In this document: piece after piece, positions 20,816 through 32,100 of the stretch
Layout of the letters: each line of letters opens with the position of its first letter
Numbering within the stretch: the first letter of the stretch is position 1
Assembly: GCA_023101885.1 (NCBI GenBank)
Contig: JALPQD010000044.1
Coordinates: forward strand, 2,226,514 to 2,290,513
Direction of reading: 5' to 3'
Source: Typhlomys cinereus
Lineage: Eukaryota > Chordata > Mammalia > Rodentia > Platacanthomyidae
Length of the DNA stretch: 64,000 nucleotides
The notes under the pieces: generated by a model
Seen by the model: only the letters and a program-made list of their open reading frames with translations
Databases searched by the model: none
What the model was told of the DNA's origin: nothing
Program-made: the position numbers and the translations under genes

Positions 20816-21030
20816 AGGGTGGAGCTTATGGGTGGAGCCCTTGCCTAACTCATACAAGCTCTGGGCTTAATTCCCAGCACCCCCAAAATTAATTAACAAA
20901 TAAAGTCAAAGAAAGCTCGACATGATGGGAAATGTCAGAATCTGGGAGATGAAGGCAAAGAGATTTCGATTTCAGGGACCATCAGGGCTGCATTGTAAGA
21001 CCCTATCTTCAAAACAGCAAAAACAAACAA
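20816..21030 (+). mobile_element. ID-B1 composite (B4-type) SINE (+)
   Basis: An ID-like head (20,816-20,886, ending 'ttcccagcacccccaaaatt') is joined to a B1-like part (20,910-21,025, with 'atgatgggaaatgtcagaat' and an A-rich end). Confidence 0.65.
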
Positions 21031-21334
21031 TAACAAAACATAAAAGGAGCCTAGGACCCAGCCACTTGGTATAGCTGAACTACCAAAAATTTTGATGAGA
21101 ACAAAAATTGTTTTCTGTCAATCCTTTAGACCTTTTTAGTTTTTTTTTTAGTTGCTCTATATTAAATTAGCATAGGATTTGATTCAGATCCTACTTCCTC
21201 CCCACGTCTTCCTCAACTACCTCTGGGAGAAGCTCTCCTCACACATTTAAGTCATTCCTTAGCATGTTAGTCTATTCCGCTTCCTTCACTGAGTTTATCA
21301 TTGCCTGAAGATACTGTTTGTCTGCTTTATTTGC

Positions 21335-21475
21335 TGTTCATCTCTCCCACAAAGAATAAATTTTATGAAGGCAGAGACCTATCTGCCAAGGTTAACTGTG
21401 ATATCTTCAGTGCCTAGAAGAGAGCATGTATAAGGGCTCCATTTGCTGACTGAATGAATGAATCTTCAGAGAGAA
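21335..21475 (+). mobile_element. L2 3' end (+)
   Basis: The order 'tatgaaggcagagaccta', 'tcttcagtgcctagaagaga', then 'ctgaatgaatgaat' is the typical L2 3' end. Ancient and inactive. Confidence 0.65.
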
Positions 21476-21509
21476 CAACCCTTTCCCACACACACACTAG
21501 ATCCTTTCT

Positions 21510-21615
21510 ACCATCTTATTAAACCACTGGAAGGCAGGGACAAGGTCTATATCTCTATGGTTACATCTCCAGGAAACTACCTGATACATTTTCGAAAGAG
21601 AATGAAGTGACAAAT
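21510..21615 (+). mobile_element. L2 3' end (+), second
   Basis: The order 'ccactggaaggcagggacaa', 'acatctccaggaaactacct', 'gagaatgaagtgac' repeats the L2 3' pattern 170 bp after the previous one. Confidence 0.5.
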
Positions 21616-21679
21616 GGTACCAGGATAAATGCATTCCCAGGGGCTCTTATGAGATAAAAGTCAGTAATAATAGTTCATA

Positions 21680-21795
21680 CCAGGTATGGTGATGAAGACC
21701 TGTAATCCCAGCACTTAGAAAGCTGAGAAGGGAAGATCTCTCAAGTTTGGGACCAGCCAGGGCTACATATTAAAACTCTATCTCAAAAATCTTCC
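21680..21795 (+). mobile_element. B1 SINE (+)
   Basis: The B1 signature 'cctgtaatcccagcacttag' with 'gaccagccagggctacata' and a 'ctctatctcaaaaa' end. Among the best preserved B1 copies here. Confidence 0.85.
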
Positions 21796-21859
21796 CCATC
21801 CCACCTCCCAAAAAAAAGTTCAGTCATAAATAATCTCATTTTTCAAAGATTTCAAAGTC

Positions 21860-22060
21860 TAGGAGCCAGGGTTATATCTTACTTACTAGACTGCACATCC
21901 AGCACATGAGAAGTCCTGGGTCTGACCCTTAGCACTGTGCCGGTAATCCCAGCACTCAGGTAGATACAGGAGGATCAGAATTTCAAGGTCATCTTTTATT
22001 ACATAGAGTTCAAGGCCAGCCTGTGATTCATGATTCCTGTCCCCCTCCCCCAAAAAAAGA
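21860..22060 (+). mobile_element. ID-B1 composite (B4-type) SINE (+)
   Basis: An ID-like head (21,865-21,940, with 'cctgggtctgacccttagca') is fused to a B1 part ('ggtaatcccagcactcaggt', 'gttcaaggccagcctgtga'), then a C/A-rich end. Confidence 0.75.
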
Positions 22061-22206
22061 CCAACAAAAGTCACAAAGAATTCTGGGGAAATCATTTGTT
22101 TTTTTAGAAAATAAGAAAAATGACGGTCCTCCCCTGGATACTATATACAAAATGTTGAAAGAAATTTAACTTTCTTGTGAAGGGGACTTTTTCTCAGGGA
22201 AGACTT

Positions 22207-22207
<1 letters not shown>

Positions 22208-22265
<58 letters not shown>

Positions 22266-22266
22266 A
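22208..22266. repeat. (TG)n microsatellite
   Basis: About 58 bp of TG repeat with a single CG interruption at the middle. Likely polymorphic. Confidence 0.97.
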
Positions 22267-22461
22267 AATGCATTCGTGCATATACATGCATATGGGAGCC
22301 AAAAGAAACCTTAGGAATTGTCACTCAGACACTGTTGATGTGGTGGTTTTATTAAACAGTGTTTCTCACTGACCTAGAATTTGCCAAGTAAATTAGCCTG
22401 ACTGCCATTAAGCCCCAAAGACCTGCCTGTCATGTCGCCATGACTGGCTTTTTAAAAAGTG

Positions 22462-22545
22462 GATTCTGGGGATACACGATGCGGGTCCTCGTACTTGCAA
22501 GGCAAACACTTCACTTTAGACTAAACTATTTCCCCAGCCCCCAAA
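22462..22545 (-). mobile_element. tRNA-like SINE head fragment (-)
   Basis: The end 'actatttccccagcccc' is the complement of a SINE start 'ggggctggggaaatagt'. 'cttgcaaggcaaacacttca' precedes it. Only the head is present. Confidence 0.55.
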
Positions 22546-22940
22546 TACGCTAACATTTCTGCAGAGAGATGTAAGAATCCTTAGTAGTTAGTGGGCCCAT
22601 GGATGCTATATATAAATTAGGTCTTTAAATCAAGGAAGAGATTTTCTAGAAATGAATTATAAAGACTATAGATGGAAAATACCAACTCTCACCCCAAAGG
22701 AAATAAGAGGTAGTTTATTCTAGAATCGAATATGAGCCCAAGAGCACAGATTCAGGTTACTCCAAATCCCATGTGTTCCACTGTGATATAAGTTTCTTGA
22801 GGGTTTTCATCACAAAACAAAGAAAATCATAAATCAAGACACTTTTCAAATGCATTTGTGAAGAAAAAAAGAATAGGATAAACAGGTTACAGAAAAGCAG
22901 GAAGATCTCTATTACAGGCTATATCTAAATGCTACCTGAT
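22546..22940. other. No gene seen; AT-rich noncoding DNA
   Basis: No recognisable repeat or ORF. It ends where an inverted URR1-like element begins. Confidence 0.5.
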
Positions 22941-22942
22941 TG

Positions 22943-23373
22943 TTGTAGTCAGCCTGCATGGTTTCTGATAAATTACCATCAAACATATTAAGGGAACAAG
23001 GGGTTTATTCTCTTACGGTTCCTGGTTACAGTTCTTAGTCCAGCTTGACGGGAGAGCACGCACCAACACCAGGGCCGGGGAAACTGGCCACACCATCACT
23101 GCATAATGGCTGAGAGATGGACAATCCTTACTTGCCAGACCAGCATGTCTGGCCAAGTATACAGAAGGATGCCAACTCTCTCAACCAGCTGTGATTTATC
23201 CAGGGCCTAATCCCACCCACCATGGACTGGGTCTTCCCCATCAGCCAGACAATCTCCTGCAGGTTTGCTCTAGGCTTAACTCAACCATCAACTCTCTACA
23301 ACTGTGCCCAGAGCTCAAACCCTCAATAGTCAAGTTGACACCTGTGCTTAACTATGACACTGATGATATTCTC
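22943..23373 (-). mobile_element. URR1-like hAT-Charlie element (-), long-end subtype
   Basis: In reverse it begins 'tagttaagcacaggtgtcaa' near 23,370 and ends 'gccatgcaggct'-like at 22,950. It matches the copies at 27,690, 38,802 and 47,980 throughout, including a terminal section absent from the other URR1-like copies. Confidence 0.75.
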
Positions 23374-23619
23374 AGATTCACCTAATAGTTCAAGGAGTTT
23401 ACGACACGTGCAGAGATGGGTAGGAAGTAGCTATTGAGATAACTAAAGATGGTCCAAGATCATCTGCACTTGCAACATTGCAGACCTCTCCACATCCTAG
23501 TGGTTCTAGTCAGTCATGAAACCTTGCAGGTACTTTCCAGAAACTTACATTCACAAGGCTTTTAGCATTTGGACATTCTGTATTTTAGAACTGTGACTAA
23601 TAGAGTGTGATTTTTGTGG

Positions 23620-23722
23620 GATCATCCCATTTCTGCAGGTGAAGAAACTGATATGAAAGAACTTGTCTAAGGCCACAGACATAGTAAAAGAACTATGGGT
23701 TCAAACCCAAACAATACAGCAG
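23620..23722 (+). mobile_element. MIR fragment (+)
   Basis: The order 'aggtgaagaaactgatatga', 'cttgtctaaggccacagac', 'atgggttcaaacccaaaca' is MIR core and 3' half. Confidence 0.6.
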
Positions 23723-23737
23723 AAATTTTACCTTGCT

Positions 23738-24400
23738 TGTATCTGCTTGATATAGGTCTCAACTTGACAATTGAGGCCTGAGTCTATATTTATTCATGTG
23801 TGTGTTGGGGGGGAGTAATTCAGGTTTGTGTGTAAGAGGGCACTGTGTATACCTTTGCAGGCCCCAGGAGATATCAGGAATCATCCTGGATTGCTCTACT
23901 TCTTTATTGCTTTGCATTGGATTTCCCAGGCTCTGCCTTCCATTGCCAGAATTACAGGTCAACACTATATCCACCCAGGGAACGTGGAGAATCCAAACTC
24001 TGGTCTTTTTGTTTGCTAGGCAAATGCTTAACCCCCAACCCTTGAGCCTTTAGGCTCAAGTGAAGAAGTATTTAGTCAAGGCAAGCCCTTAGAAGATTAT
24101 CTAATTGATGTGGGAAGTTCCAGCCCATAGTGAGTGATACCATTTTCTGGCCAAATAGAGGGAGAACTAGTTGCAAAGTGACAGAATGGCAAGTTGGAAA
24201 GCATGCCCCAGCTTTTCCTGAGAGATGATGTGGTCCGTTCCCTTGGCTGCTGATGTTGATGTGACCGCTCTAGCCCTGCCAACCAAGTATAACTGGATCA
24301 TAAGCAAGAATAAAACCTCTGTCCTCCTAAGTTGTTTGGGTTCTGTATTCGTTCTGCAACACAATAAGTGTAAAATGCTCAACCATTTTACTGCAATCTA
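23738..24400 (+). mobile_element. URR1-like element (+), split by a type A SINE
   Basis: 'caacttgacaattgaggcct' opens it. A type A SINE interrupts at about 23,785-24,045. The element resumes with 'ctcaagtgaagaagtattta' and runs to the 'aataaaacctctgtcctcct' end near 24,345. Confidence 0.7.
23785..24045 (-). mobile_element. Type A SINE (-) nested in a URR1-like element
   Basis: Minus-strand body with 'aagagggcactgtgtatacc', 'ggattgctctacttctttat' and 'tgcttaacccccaac'. Overlapping ORFs in three frames here are translations of the SINE. Confidence 0.8.
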
Positions 24401-24419
24401 ACACTGTGTTCCTTAGGGT

Positions 24420-25950
24420 ATCATTCAGTCTGAATCATGGGAAATGTTGGGGGGGGGAATAACTGCCTCGAAGAGGAAATTTACTCATCAAGAGGCTAGA
24501 TATACTAAGTGACCACAAGATTCCATTTTCCTCAGAAAACATGGAATTTATGCTAATCCTGGTTCACATTTGTGACTATACACAAAACTGGCATTTCCTT
24601 CATTTGCTCATTCTCAGGAATAAGCACTGGAAGCACCTGCCCTATGCTAAGCAGTGTGAGGAGATACAAAGACCCTAAGAGATCTGCGATCATTTAGAAC
24701 ATTCAGTCTAGGTGAAGAGGAGACAGGCCATAAAAACAGAAAAAGTTAAATAGCCTTGCAAACCAGGCCAGTTACAAAGTCCAAGTGAGCAAAACCAAAG
24801 TAGGGAGGCACACTATGGGGATCAAAGAGAAATAGCTGGGGGCGAAGGGAATCACAGGATGCTGGCCTTAATGGACAGGAAGGGCTCAACAGATACAGAA
24901 AACAGGAGACATTATTGTAGCTGTGGCATGTGGTCCACAGCTGAAGATGGATAGGAAAGCTTGCATTCACACTTAACACGTGCAAGTAGTTTCACCTACT
25001 CCAAGGAGCCGCATGAGCATGGTAAGACGTCTTTCAGTGGACATTCATTATAAAGGATCTTGGCATAAGCGGTTTTATACACCCAGAGAAAAGCTATTCA
25101 ATGAAGTAATATTCCAAATGCCTCTGCACTGAAGGAAGCAGCCCCCCAAATCAATCAGGCACCTCAGACACACAAGCTGCCTCCAGGACAGACTGCTGGA
25201 GTGAACTCTCCGGAAGAGACTACCTCCTTCGCTACTGAGACTGATTTACACCGCCTGCGTCCTCAGAGACATCATCACTTTAGGGTCTCTGCATAAATAT
25301 GTCTGGTGACAAATCCATACTCCAGCACCAGTAGAATACAACCAGGAATGTCAGGTACATGTATAAATGTGCTGATAAAGCTAATATTTACGAATGAAGA
25401 GAAATGAAACAGAGATCTCACCCTACACTTAAAAGTTAATTGCCACCTTACAGAACAGTCTCTGAAACCAGCTCCCAGAGTGTTGACATTATTCCTTTTG
25501 AACAGAATACTGCTAGATTGAATTTATGCCCAGAAGTTATTTCTTCCTGCCTGAGAGGAGTGATATATAAATAGTGAGGCACACATTTTGAAGTTATGAT
25601 GCGTTGGGTCACACCACTTGGTCGGCAGAGCCAGGTGGCAGTTACTAAGCCAAGAATGGCAAGGTGACTGTTTTCTGCTATCAGAGGGCCAAAGTTAAAT
25701 CATGGCTTAAGCCAACCTCCCCTTTCCTAATGAGTCTGCTCCATCAATCCATCATGTCCTTCCAGCTGACCACTGCACAGAGCAGTAGTGACTGACCATC
25801 TGTGTGGTCCACAGAGACCAGACGCATCCCCTTTGGCCTCACAACTAAGTCTGCATTTTCTGGAGTCTGTTTTTCCTATTCATCTTCAAATAACAGGGAT
25901 ACTATCTATCATTTGTCGGGCATTCAGCTCCGGACAGCAAGGATTCTATC
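24420..25950. other. No gene seen; mostly unique noncoding DNA
   Basis: About 1.5 kb with no SINE or L1. A weak MIR/L2-like patch lies near 24,605-24,720. The part from 25,780 on has a few CpG words. Minus-strand ORF 24,746-24,985 shows no domain. Confidence 0.5.
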
Positions 25951-26014
25951 AAATGCTTCTTTGATCTTTTTTTTTTACTTTATTTATTCATTTCTTATGG
26001 TGTGTGTTTTTTTT

Positions 26015-26036
26015 TTTACTTTATTCATCTCTTATG

Positions 26037-26071
<35 letters not shown>

Positions 26072-26292
26072 TGTTTATCAGAGGGCACTGTGTGTCCCCG
26101 TGGGGGACCAAGGGTGATTTTGGGAATCATCCTGGATTGCTACTACCTCCTTTTTGCTTCACTCTAGGATTTCCCAGGCTCTGCCCACCAGTGTCAGAAG
26201 TATAGGTCGCAGCCATTTCTGTCTGGCATTTTTTACATGGGACCTACGATCTGAAATCAGGACCTTCTGCTTGCAAGACAGGTGACTTCCGA
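26015..26292 (-). mobile_element. Type A SINE (-)
   Basis: Reverse body with 'cagagggcactgtgtgtccc', 'ggattgctactacctcctt', 'caggaccttctgcttgcaag'. The tail is a GT run (26,037-26,065). A near repeat of its A/T-rich tail border ('actttattcatctcttatgg') lies just left at about 25,976. Confidence 0.85.
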
Positions 26293-26294
26293 AA

Positions 26295-27685
26295 GTTATC
26301 CTCTAATCTCCACCCATGTGCCATGGCATGCATGTATGAGCCTTCTTTCTCTCCTGAATGAATGAATATTTTTAAGAAAAATTTAAAACGTCAGAAAAAT
26401 AAAGGAATTCTCAGATTTTTCTTTCCATTGAGTCAAAATATTATTACTCTGCACACAAATTATGAAAAATTTTCCCCCACAGTCATTATCAGAATACTGA
26501 GTATTCTGTCTTTATTCATTTTTAAATTTTCTTAAAATATATTTTATTCTTCTGACAGTAAATTAAAAACCCCACACTAAAGCTTAGGAATGCCAACTCA
26601 AAGTAACAGAACTAGTAGATCTTTGTTTGGAAAAACAATCTCTGGAGTCCCTGGAAGAAAAAAAAATCATGACGCTAATGCATGTTTTGTTTGTGTGGTT
26701 ATTTTTGCTTGTTTGCTGAAGAAGATGAAATTCTCAAAGTACAAAGTCTACATCTGAGCCCAGCACTGGAGAGAAAACATGATGAATAGAAGGCATGCAT
26801 TTGGAAGTCAGGCTGTAAAAAGACTAGAGGGTGGAGAGTGAAGGGATGAGGTCAGCAGTGAGGCACCACCGGAAGCTTGTACTCTGGCTTCTAGGATCCA
26901 GCCTGTCCGTCAACCTCAGGCCTTATGGAATGACAAGAAATCTCAGACACACTGGGAAAGAAAAGGAAGGTCTGCTACGTTTCAGAGAGACATCTCAGAA
27001 GAGGTAGCAGTAAGACTGTAAGAGTCTGAAGAGGGGAGGGGTGCAGCCAGACAGTATCTTCTAAACATGACAGGGTGGTTGCACCCATGAGTGCAGCGCA
27101 GCTCTGTGTACTTCTGTAAGACCTGCCCAGGATCCGACCTATCACCATTTCACGGTGGAAGGGGAAAGAATGATCTCAAAAGGTCCCATGCCTCTCTGAA
27201 AAACTGCTAGGGATTAATGCCAGTTGGGGCAGAGTGAGGGGGAGATGTTTTCCTCGATGGTACATGCACTGGTGTCTGATTCATGCTCCAGCAAGGGCTC
27301 AGACACATGCCATCAAAAGCAGCCCAGATGAAACAAAAAAGGAAAAAGATATCACGATAGGAGGGAGACTGGCAGGTTAGAAGAAGGGGGTCAGAATGGG
27401 AAGAGGACCATCAATTTAAACGATGCTGGGGATTGGGCGGACTGGGGATTGAGGTATGAAAAAATTAACTGCATTCATGTGTGAAACTCTGAAAGAGTAG
27501 GAAGAGGAGGAGGAGAAGAGCATGGTAATCTGGGCTCTTTTTTTCTACAAAACAGGAGATAAAGTATGTAACGAAACTTTCTGCATCACAAACACATGAC
27601 AGCAATGCAGCAGAGACACATTCAGCAAGGATTTCCAAAGAAAAGAATCTTGTACCCATTCCTCCAGGTAACCTGATACTAATGG
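26295..27685. other. No gene seen; noncoding DNA with a B3 tail remnant at its start
   Basis: 26,285-26,400 resembles a B3 3' end ('cctctaatctccacccatgt', 'gccatggcatgcatg'). The rest (26,400-27,685) has no recognised element. A 64-codon minus ORF at 27,465-27,659 is not convincing. Confidence 0.5.
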
Positions 27686-27689
27686 GGTG

Positions 27690-28113
27690 TGGCAGTTCAC
27701 CTGCATAGTTGCTGATAAATGACCATCAAATGGCTTAAAGGAATAAGGGGTTTATTTTTTTTACGATAGTCCAATTACAGTGCATAGTCCAGCTTGATGG
27801 GGAGAGCACGCATCAACACCAGGGCTGAGGGAACTGGCCACACCATCTCTACGTAATGGCTGAGAGAGGGACGATCCTTACTTGCCAGACCAACATGTCT
27901 GGCCAAGTGTACACAAGGATGCCAACTCTCTCAACCAGTTCTCTGAATTTTATTACGGGCCTAATCCCACCCACCATGGGCTGAACCTTCCCCATCAGCT
28001 AAACAATCTCCTGCAGGTTTGCTCTGGGCTTAAGTCAACCATTAGTTCTCTACAAATGTTCCCAGAACTCAAATCTTCAACTGTCAGGTTGACATCTGTG
28101 CCTAGCTATGACA
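27690..28113 (-). mobile_element. URR1-like element (-), long-end subtype
   Basis: Near-identical in layout to 22,943-23,373: 'gtccagcttgatggggagag', 'caccatgggctgaaccttcc', 'aactgtcaggttgacatctg'. An 87-codon ORF across it is a repeat translation, echoed by similar ORFs in the other copies. Confidence 0.75.
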
Positions 28114-28363
28114 CGTGGCTTCAGGATAAGGAGGCAAGAGTGTGAGGATTGGCTGTTCAGACCGGAAGTGACAGCAGGCACTGGCGCTAAAGTACAGAGG
28201 CAACAATAACCACAGACCAGAATGTTTCTCTTTTGATCACTGCTGCTTGAAGCCCCCAAGGAATACAGATGTTGCCATAGGAAGAAGGAGCAGGAAGACT
28301 GGAGCCCTTATTTGAGTTTACATTTGAAATAACCATTTAAATTGACAAATAAAGGCAATTAAG

Positions 28364-28562
28364 AAGGGGCAGGAGAGATGGCTCAGTGGTAAAAGCACTT
28401 CTCAGAATCCACATACCAATCACTGCGTAGCTGGCAGGTCAGACACCTGGCATGAGCCGGGGAGAAAGAACCAAAGAGACCAGACGCTCACATGATGAGA
28501 AAGGCAAGGACCAACATCTGAGGGTCTCCTCTGACACCCCCTCCCCCTACACACACACACAT
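28364..28562 (+). mobile_element. B2-superfamily SINE (+)
   Basis: The head 'ggggcaggagagatggctca' is classical. The body has lost the region after the B box and differs from types A and B. It ends in a short CA run at 28,551. Confidence 0.7.
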
Positions 28563-28743
28563 TGTGTCACACAATCCAACATGCTGTGTCTCCTAATCGA
28601 CTGCAACATGAAACTCCTGTTGTAACTTAATAGCTTCTCTTTATTATTACTAATGTTGTTACTGTATAAAATAAAAGGGTCCTATTGTGACATTTTCATT
28701 ATATGTCATTGCACTTTGGTAAAATTTTTCTTCTTCACTACCC

Positions 28744-28953
28744 TTCTCCACAGGGGAAGTGTTTGTTTATTCATTTATTTGAGAAAGAGAGCAGGTACGC
28801 ACCTGCCACAAAGCACATGCGGAGGTCAGAAGACAATCTGTAGAAGGTGGTTTTCTCCTTCTGCCCTGCGAATGCTGGGGATTGAACTAAGGTCCCGGGT
28901 TTGTCCACATGTGCTGTTATTCACTGAGCCATGTCGTCTGCCTGAAAATACTC
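28744..28953 (-). mobile_element. B3-type SINE (-)
   Basis: The complement pattern 'tgcggaggtcagaagacaat', 'ggtggttttctccttctgcc', 'gctggggattgaactaaggt' and 'ttcactgagccatgtcgtct'. The ORF over it is repeat-derived. Confidence 0.7.
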
Positions 28954-28959
28954 TTAAAT

Positions 28960-29675
28960 AAAATTTGAACATGAACCTAACTACTCTTCTAGAATTCATT
29001 TCTAGCTCTTCAGATCATGGCAGAGAAAGAGAAATAAGTTAAATAATAACATCACAAACAAATTATTAGAATGTTCTAAAATGTGGAATCACAGAATGAC
29101 TAGTCTTCATGTTTCAAAACATGGAAGTCACTAAGAAAAAAAATTAACAAGAGGACTTCTCAGTGTTGAGAAATATTAGAAACATAGAATATCCATGCAT
29201 AGGCCTTGGCTTCTGTATTAAAAATTAAAATACTCTTGATAGGATGGTGTGAATAGGTAGTGTTGGATTTATTATTCATTTTCTTAGATGTAATAGATAT
29301 TTGTAGCTAAAGGAATGCCTTTATTCGTGGGATATGAAAATTGAAGTATTTATATATAAAGTGTTATGATGTCTACATCTTACTTTCAAAGTTCAGAAAA
29401 ATCTCTTCAAGACAGTATGGGTGGGAGAAACCATGGCAAAGTATTTAAAGTTGGTGGATGTGGGTGAAAGGTATCAAAATATTGTGCCTTATGTTATTCT
29501 TTCTAATTTTCTATAGGTTTGAGATTTTCTAAAGTAAAAGGTAAATAACTCTGTTTCATGGGGAGAAAGGAGAGTCTTTGGTTTCTGTTTGGTTTTGTCT
29601 CTGTTAACAGCGGGGCTTCATAAACTTTTTGCTTAAGAAGCTTTTATGCAACCCAGGTGTATAAAATAGGTATAC
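28960..29675. other. No gene seen; AT-rich noncoding DNA
   Basis: No repeat family recognised and no ORF worth naming. Long A- and T-rich words dominate. Confidence 0.5.
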
Positions 29676-29676
29676 A

Positions 29677-29955
29677 GGGGCTGGGGGTATAGCTCAGTTG
29701 GCTCAAGGGCTAAAGCCTTTGTCTTGTAAGCAAAAAGGACCTGAGTTTGGATCACCAGCTACTAAAGGCTCTAGCATGTACCAAGCCCTAGGGTGTAAAC
29801 CAGGTGTAATGGTGCATTCCTATAATCCAAGCACTCAGGAGGTGGGGGCCAGAGAAATTCAAGGTCATCCTTGGCCATATAGCAACTTTGAAGCCAGTCT
29901 CGGATGCTTCAGATCTCATTTCAAAAGCAACAACAGCAACAAAAAAATAAACAAA
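29677..29955 (+). mobile_element. Mosaic SINE: ID head, type A head insert, B1 body
   Basis: It opens as ID ('ggggctgggggtatagctca'), passes into about 60 bp of type A head ('aaagcctttgtcttgtaagc', 'ggacctgagtttggatcacc'), returns to ID ('ctctagcatgtaccaagccc'), and finishes with a B1-like body from about 29,795. It fits a composite formed by template switching or insertion. Confidence 0.65.
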
Positions 29956-29989
29956 TCTGCTGTTTGCTGGTAATAAATCTTCCATTTAT

Positions 29990-30332
29990 TTTGAAACAAT
30001 TCTTCGGTATACATTTATTAAAGATAAAAGCAAATTTGCATGCTAACAAGGTGGATGTGTGTGTTTATTTTATGTAAAGAATTTAATCTCGATTGAATAT
30101 TTAACACTGCAGACTGCAGGGCATCCTTAATGTTTTCCAGAGTCGATCAATATTTTGATTTTATGATGGTCACTTTCCATAAACAATTAGTACAAAAATA
30201 GCAGTAGTCTGTTTAGGGCCAAAAATTCACCAAACAATTTCTTCGGAAACTCAAGTCAGCAGCTGCGGCAACTTTAAAAAGCGTACCTTCTAACAAGTCA
30301 CATTCAAAAGTCACTGATTGGATACATATAGG
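29990..30332. promoter_or_regulatory. Repeat-free, octamer-bearing noncoding stretch
   Basis: Contains the POU octamer 'atttgcat' (30,034-30,041) and several AT-core words ('taaacaattagtac', 'tcgatcaatattttgatttt'), with isolated CpGs. No repeat family fits. It is a candidate conserved element, untested. Confidence 0.35.
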
Positions 30333-31055
30333 CTAAGAAATGATGTAGGAAACTTTCAAATCTTTGTTTTCCATACGTGAACCCTCATGTTTCCATAGAA
30401 GCAGAAACCTTTGTGGATACATGACGTGCATCTGGATACCAGAGCAAACAGGGCAACGGTCCCCAGTACTGCGCGGCTGATGGCATAAAAGGTTGTGAAC
30501 ATACATGTTGTCCAGAGCTGAGACCCCAAAGAAGCCACAGGTGTGCCAGCCCACCAGAAAGACCCCAGGTTCATTGCCTGTGGCTGTGGGTTCATGTTTG
30601 GTCTTTGTATATTCAGAGATTTTTTGCAGTTGCCAATCTTTTTTTGCAATCCCATGTTGTTTCTCCAAGTGAGGTCACGACTGTAGTTTACAAAGCCTGT
30701 CTCCAAGGTAACCAAATCACTCCTGCTCTGCCTCCTTGGAAATTTCCTTAAAGGCACCTGTTTGTCTGTCTGTCCTCCTGCTTCCCCTTTCACTTAAGTC
30801 CCTAACACTCACACTCACACACACACGCAATGAAAACCTCACCACAGGTGAGATTTCACATGGTCCAGTGCAGTGATAATGAACGCTCCTCAACTGAACG
30901 CCTGTGGTTCTGACTCTAAATGTCTAACAACATCTCAACTTGAATGCCTGAGAGGCATCCTTAAGAAGATGCAGATCTTAGCAGTGTTAATGTAAGTGTT
31001 AATACTTAATGTCCACCCTTAAATGAACTCCTAATGGTCTCTGCCCAGTCATCAG
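30333..31055. other. Unassigned DNA with overlapping minus-strand ORFs
   Basis: Two overlapping minus-strand ORFs (30,333-30,668, 111 codons; 30,356-30,793, 145 codons) lie in non-repeat sequence. The longer one has a hydrophobic stretch (FTTFYAISRAVLGTVALFALV) that could be a membrane segment. I recognise no family and see no exon context. Most likely chance, possibly a decayed pseudogene. Confidence 0.4.
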
Positions 31056-31059
31056 GACT

Positions 31060-31375
31060 TGTCCTCAGTAAATGGTGACTCCATTCTTCCAATTGCTCAA
31101 TCCCAGATTTTGATGTCTTTCTTCCTTTCCCATTTCTAATTCCTGGAGTCTTATCAATTCTGCCCTCAAAACAAGCCACAGAGCTTTCAATTTCCTATGC
31201 CCTCTATCAGTGTGGTAGCCCAAGCCACTGTCTGACCTGCTGTAACCAGCTTCTGAATGGTCACTTTTGCCTACATTTTATTCTACAAAAAACTGCAAAA
31301 ATCAGTCTTTTAAAACTTACTCATAATATCGCTGTGCTGAAAACCCAACAAAGACTTCCCATTTTGCTCAGGAAA
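31060..31375 (+). mobile_element. Ancient L2-like or similar fragment (+)
   Basis: The layout 'ccagcttctgaatggtcact', 'cagtcttttaaaacttactc' and 'caacaaagacttcccatttt' resembles widely dispersed ancient mammalian repeats, most like L2. Very diverged, so the family call is uncertain. Confidence 0.4.
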
Positions 31376-31520
31376 AGAAAAATCTATATTTCATATTGAA
31401 ATGGGCAGATATCCCATGTTCATGGATTAGAGGACTTGATGATGTTAGGACACCAAAACAGCTCTATAGATTCAGCTCAATTCTTATCAAAATTCCAGCC
31501 TTTTATATAAAGTGACAAGA
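31376..31520 (+). mobile_element. L1 ORF2 fragment (+)
   Basis: The stretch 'gggcagatatcccatgttca', 'gctctatagattcagctcaa' and 'ttcttatcaaaattccagcc' follows the L1 ORF2 order. It is separated from the L1 at 32,540 by a URR1-like element and may be the same insertion. Confidence 0.7.
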
Positions 31521-31697
31521 AAGACACGAAATTTGCAAGTACTCAGGCAATGGCTAGTACAGACATTCCAGATGAGATCCCATAGGGCACAAGTGGAAAA
31601 AGACATGAAAGTGGGAGGGAAACAGGCTGAGAAGAGAAAGTATAAGTGGAACAGGAGGAGGGATGGGATGGGGTAGTAAGGGGTGAAGACTCCCACT

Positions 31698-32100
31698 GTT
31701 ATGGTTACATTTTAGTGCAACTTGACAGTTGCAGACTGTTTGGGGCAGAACTGTGTTGAGTCAATGGTTGGAGCAGGCCCTGAACAAGTCTTCAGGTACT
31801 GCTTAATTGATGTGGAAAACCCAGCCCATAGTAGGTGGTGCGTTCCAGTGGTTGAGCGGATAAAAGGAAAAGGGACTTGCTTTTCCCTTATCTTGTGTCG
31901 ACTTGCTGTTGACTTCTTCAAGCATCCTTGCTTTCTTCATTTGCTGCTGCCGCTGCTGCCTCTCTCTGTGGACTGATTTCAACCCTGCAGCTGTTCCCAC
32001 TGCCTTTGGAGCCTGGCTTCTAGGCCTTGCTGCTGTTCACTGTTAGTCGTTGACATCAGAGTCCAGCATCTTTGATTCTTCAGCAAGACAGAAGCTCGAG
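31698..32100 (+). mobile_element. URR1-like element (+), divergent
   Basis: It opens 'tagtgcaacttgacagttgc' and has 'gatgtggaaaacccagccca', placing it with the other copies, but past about 31,860 its sequence departs from them and includes a CTG-rich run (31,943-31,960). Confidence 0.55.

Noticed and set aside
20336..20857. 173-codon minus-strand ORF
   Set aside because: Both ends lie in SINE sequence and the middle has no recognisable domain.
22943..23373. Conserved small protein from similar ORFs at 23.2, 27.9 and 47.9 kb
   Set aside because: The similarity comes from copies of one noncoding URR1-like element in two orientations.
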